Shown piece after piece: positions 6,407 through 8,043 of a stretch of DNA of 8,043 nucleotides (positions are counted from its first letter, which is position 1; each line of letters opens with the position of its first letter). Source of the DNA: CAVPTL01 sp963708725 (GTDB taxonomy: Bacteria; Actinomycetota; Thermoleophilia; Gaiellales; JAICJC01). Made by a program: the position numbers and the translations under genes. The stretch is from assembly GCA_963708725.1 (NCBI GenBank), contig CAVPTL010000004.1:1-8043 (forward strand). Reading direction: 5' to 3'. The notes beneath the pieces are model-generated. The model was not told the DNA's origin. It worked only from the letters and a program-made list of their open reading frames with translations, and made no database searches.

Positions 6407-7339
6407 ATGTGTGCCCGGGTGCTGGTGGTGACCAACATGTATCCGACCACAGATGAGCCCTGGTACGGGGCGTTTGTGGCCGATCAGGTGGAAGATCTGC
6501 GGGAATCTGGCATGGACATCGAGGTGATGACGTTCGACGGTCGGGAGCGGTGGCGGGCGTATCTCGAGGCGGTACCACGTCTGCGGGCCGCCGTCCGGGG
6601 CCGAGGCTTCGACCTCGTGCACGCGCACTACGGGCTGACCGGCGCGGTGGGGGCATTCCAGTCTGACGCACCGCTGGTCACCACGTTCCACGGTAGCGAC
6701 CTGAACATCCCATGGCAGCGTCGCTGCTCGGCCGTCGCCGCTCGTCGAGGGGCGGTCATCTTCCAGTCGGCTCGGGACACCGCGCTGGTGCGTCACGCGC
6801 GGGCCGCGGTGATTCCCTGCGGCACCGATCTGGGACGGTTTGCGCCGGAACCCCGGACCGCGGCCCGGGCGCGACTCGGCTGGATCGATGCACCGACAGT
6901 ACTGCTCCCTGGAAGCCGCCGGCGCCGCGTGAAGCGCGCAGACCTGTTCGACGCGGCGGTGGAGATCGCGGCCGAATCCGTACCATCGCTGCGGCGCGAG
7001 TCGCTCGAGAACGTCTCTCGCGATCAGGTCGCCGACGCGCTGAACGCTGCAGACGTGGTGATGGTCACGTCGGATTGGGAGGGCAGTCCGATGGTTGTCC
7101 GCGAGGCTCTCGCGTGCCTGACCCCGGTTGTCACGGTCGATGCCGGAGACGTACGACAGGTGCTTCGTGAACTACCGGATTGTCACGTCGTCGACCGACG
7201 TCCCGAGGCGCTGGCCTCGGCGTTGCTCAAGGCCCTGAACGCCGAGCGCCACCCGGCTTGGCGTGAGCGCGCAGCCGAGTATTCCCGAGCGTCGGTGCTC
7301 ACGAATTTGCTCTCGCTGTACGCCGACGTGCTGGCGTAA
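6407..7339 (+). CDS. GT4-type glycosyltransferase (GT-B fold)
   Basis: This cytoplasmic or membrane-associated retaining glycosyltransferase probably adds one sugar to the lipid-linked repeat unit. The 310 residues show an N-terminal acceptor domain beginning RVLVVTNMYPTTDEPWYGAF (4-23), the DLVHAHYGLTGA segment (69-80) and TTFHGSDLN (92-100). The C-terminal donor domain has VIPCGTDLGRF (135-145), a PGSRRRRVKR loop (168-177), and SDWEGSPMVVREALA (222-236) with the E-x7-E pair Glu225/Glu233. It is shorter than the usual 350-400 residues; the part between the PGS loop and the ADVV strand is compressed. ATG 6407 lies 7 bases after the preceding stop, with GGTGA at 6395-6399 as a modest ribosome binding site; the in-frame TTG at 6371 lies within the upstream gene and lacks conserved residues. 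Donor and linkage cannot be predicted. Confidence 0.87.
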   Translation: MCARVLVVTNMYPTTDEPWYGAFVADQVEDLRESGMDIEVMTFDGRERWRAYLEAVPRLRAAVRGRGFDLVHAHYGLTGAVGAFQSDAPLVTTFHGSDLNIPWQRRCSAVAARRGAVIFQSARDTALVRHARAAVIPCGTDLGRFAPEPRTAARARLGWIDAPTVLLPGSRRRRVKRADLFDAAVEIAAESVPSLRRESLENVSRDQVADALNAADVVMVTSDWEGSPMVVREALACLTPVVTVDAGDVRQVLRELPDCHVVDRRPEALASALLKALNAERHPAWRERAAEYSRASVLTNLLSLYADVLA

Positions 7340-8043
7340 TGCACCCCGCGGCCGGGCTGACCCGGCGGGTGGCTGCGCACTCGGGATCGTGGCTCGCTGC
7401 GTCGGGTGGGCTCGCCGCGCTCGCGAGCCTCGGCATCGTCGCGGATCCTCGGCTCACGTTGGGCGCGGCGATGGCCGGATTCGCGCTGGCGGCGGTGGTG
7501 CTTCTCCCAAGCCGGGTCGTCGTCGCCGGATTTCTGGTGTATCTCCCGTTCGAGGCGTGGATCGTGGGCTTCCTCCCGGGATCGGTCTCGTCGGTCGCGC
7601 GCTACGGCCCGGAGGCGCTGGGTGTGGTGATGCTGATCGTGGCACTGTCCTCGACTCGGATCGAGGCCAACCGTTGGCGCGATCTCCTGGGTGCGTTGGC
7701 GGCGGTTGTTGTGGTGTGGGGCATCGCGGCGTTGCACGCGGGGATCTCACCCACCACCGCGGTCGTCGGCTATCGCTCGGAACTTCGGTGGGTGCCGCTG
7801 GCCCTCGTCGTCGCTCTGACCCACGACCACGCCGGCGACACCCGCTGGTACGGGCGGGCGGTGGTCGCTGCGGCGACGATCCAAAGCGTGATCGCCGTCT
7901 CGGAATGGATCGGCGGGGCGCCGGTGTCGGCGTTCTTCAGCCCGGATTATTCGATCGTGATCGGGGGGCTCTCGGTCTCGTCGGCGAGTCAACACGTCCA
8001 CTCGATCTTCGGCACGTTCGAAAACCACAACGCCTTTGCCACC
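7339..8043 (+). CDS. O-antigen polymerase/ligase-like membrane protein (Wzy candidate), 3' end outside window
   Basis: ATG 7339 overlaps the TAA of the glycosyltransferase gene (TAATG), and the frame stays open for 235 codons to the window edge, so the C-terminus is missing. Hydrophobic segments lie at about 18-35, 40-56, 60-78, 91-105, 115-133, 151-161 and 172-190. Two family-like signatures support an O-antigen ligase/Wzy assignment: GYRSELRWVPL (144-154), the Arg-containing segment before a helix, and IFGTFENHNAFAT (223-235), the G-T-F-x-N-x-N-x-x-A motif at the start of the large periplasmic/extracellular loop. The likely role is joining repeat units at the outer face of the membrane. Wzy and WaaL ligases cannot be separated on this fragment; with a Wzx-like flippase and a Wzz/kinase nearby, polymerase is the better reading. 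Very high GC at third positions matches the upstream genes. Confidence 0.78.
   Translation, partial: MHPAAGLTRRVAAHSGSWLAASGGLAALASLGIVADPRLTLGAAMAGFALAAVVLLPSRVVVAGFLVYLPFEAWIVGFLPGSVSSVARYGPEALGVVMLIVALSSTRIEANRWRDLLGALAAVVVVWGIAALHAGISPTTAVVGYRSELRWVPLALVVALTHDHAGDTRWYGRAVVAAATIQSVIAVSEWIGGAPVSAFFSPDYSIVIGGLSVSSASQHVHSIFGTFENHNAFAT

Noticed and set aside
7183..7737. Minus-strand open frames near the right end
   Set aside because: They are Arg/Pro/Ser-rich shadows opposite the glycosyltransferase and Wzy-like genes, whose motifs are unambiguous.
1..8043. CRISPR arrays, tRNA/rRNA genes, insertion sequences, tandem repeats
   Set aside because: No repeated spacer pattern, cloverleaf, transposase frame or terminal inverted repeat was seen on reading both strands.

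Overview
The window is part of a cell-surface polysaccharide locus of the Wzx/Wzy type in a high-GC bacterium (roughly two thirds G+C by eye). The best guess for the host is an actinobacterium or another single-membrane, high-GC lineage. The reasons are frequent GTG and TTG starts, a chain-length regulator fused to its tyrosine kinase in one polypeptide, and no outer-membrane export gene in view. That assignment is weak, because no ribosomal or taxonomically diagnostic gene is present.

Layout: bases 1-81 hold the last 26 codons of a plus-strand gene, probably a membrane protein. It converges on a minus-strand pair: a 12-13-helix polysaccharide flippase (50-1306) and, upstream of it, a polysaccharide pyruvyl transferase (1303-2574). 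The pair is joined by an ATGA overlap. A divergent intergenic region of about 200 bp (2590-2800) carries a plausible plus-strand promoter and a strong ribosome binding site for the minus-strand pair. To its right, a tightly packed plus-strand operon runs to the edge: Wzz-type chain-length regulator/tyrosine kinase (2801-4462), a possible 12-codon coupling ORF (4459-4497), UDP-GlcNAc 2-epimerase (4494-5624), WecG/TagA/CpsF glycosyltransferase (5617-6399), GT4 glycosyltransferase (6407-7339), and the N-terminal part of a Wzy/O-antigen-ligase-like membrane protein (7339 to the end). Gene junctions overlap or are separated by only a few bases.

How the genes fit together (inference from families): the epimerase makes UDP-ManNAc. 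The TagA-like enzyme places ManNAc on a lipid-linked primer, the GT4 enzyme adds another sugar, and the pyruvyl transferase adds a ketal pyruvate. The flippase moves the lipid-linked repeat across the membrane, the Wzy-like protein polymerises it, and the Wzz/kinase sets chain length. The first enzyme, a phosphoglycosyl transferase, is not in the window. Epimerase + TagA + pyruvyl transferase is the set used for pyruvylated ManNAc in the secondary cell-wall polymers of Bacillus and Paenibacillus, which is the most interesting functional reading here. No RNA gene, insertion sequence, CRISPR array or clear terminator was seen, and nothing here looks like a wholly new system.
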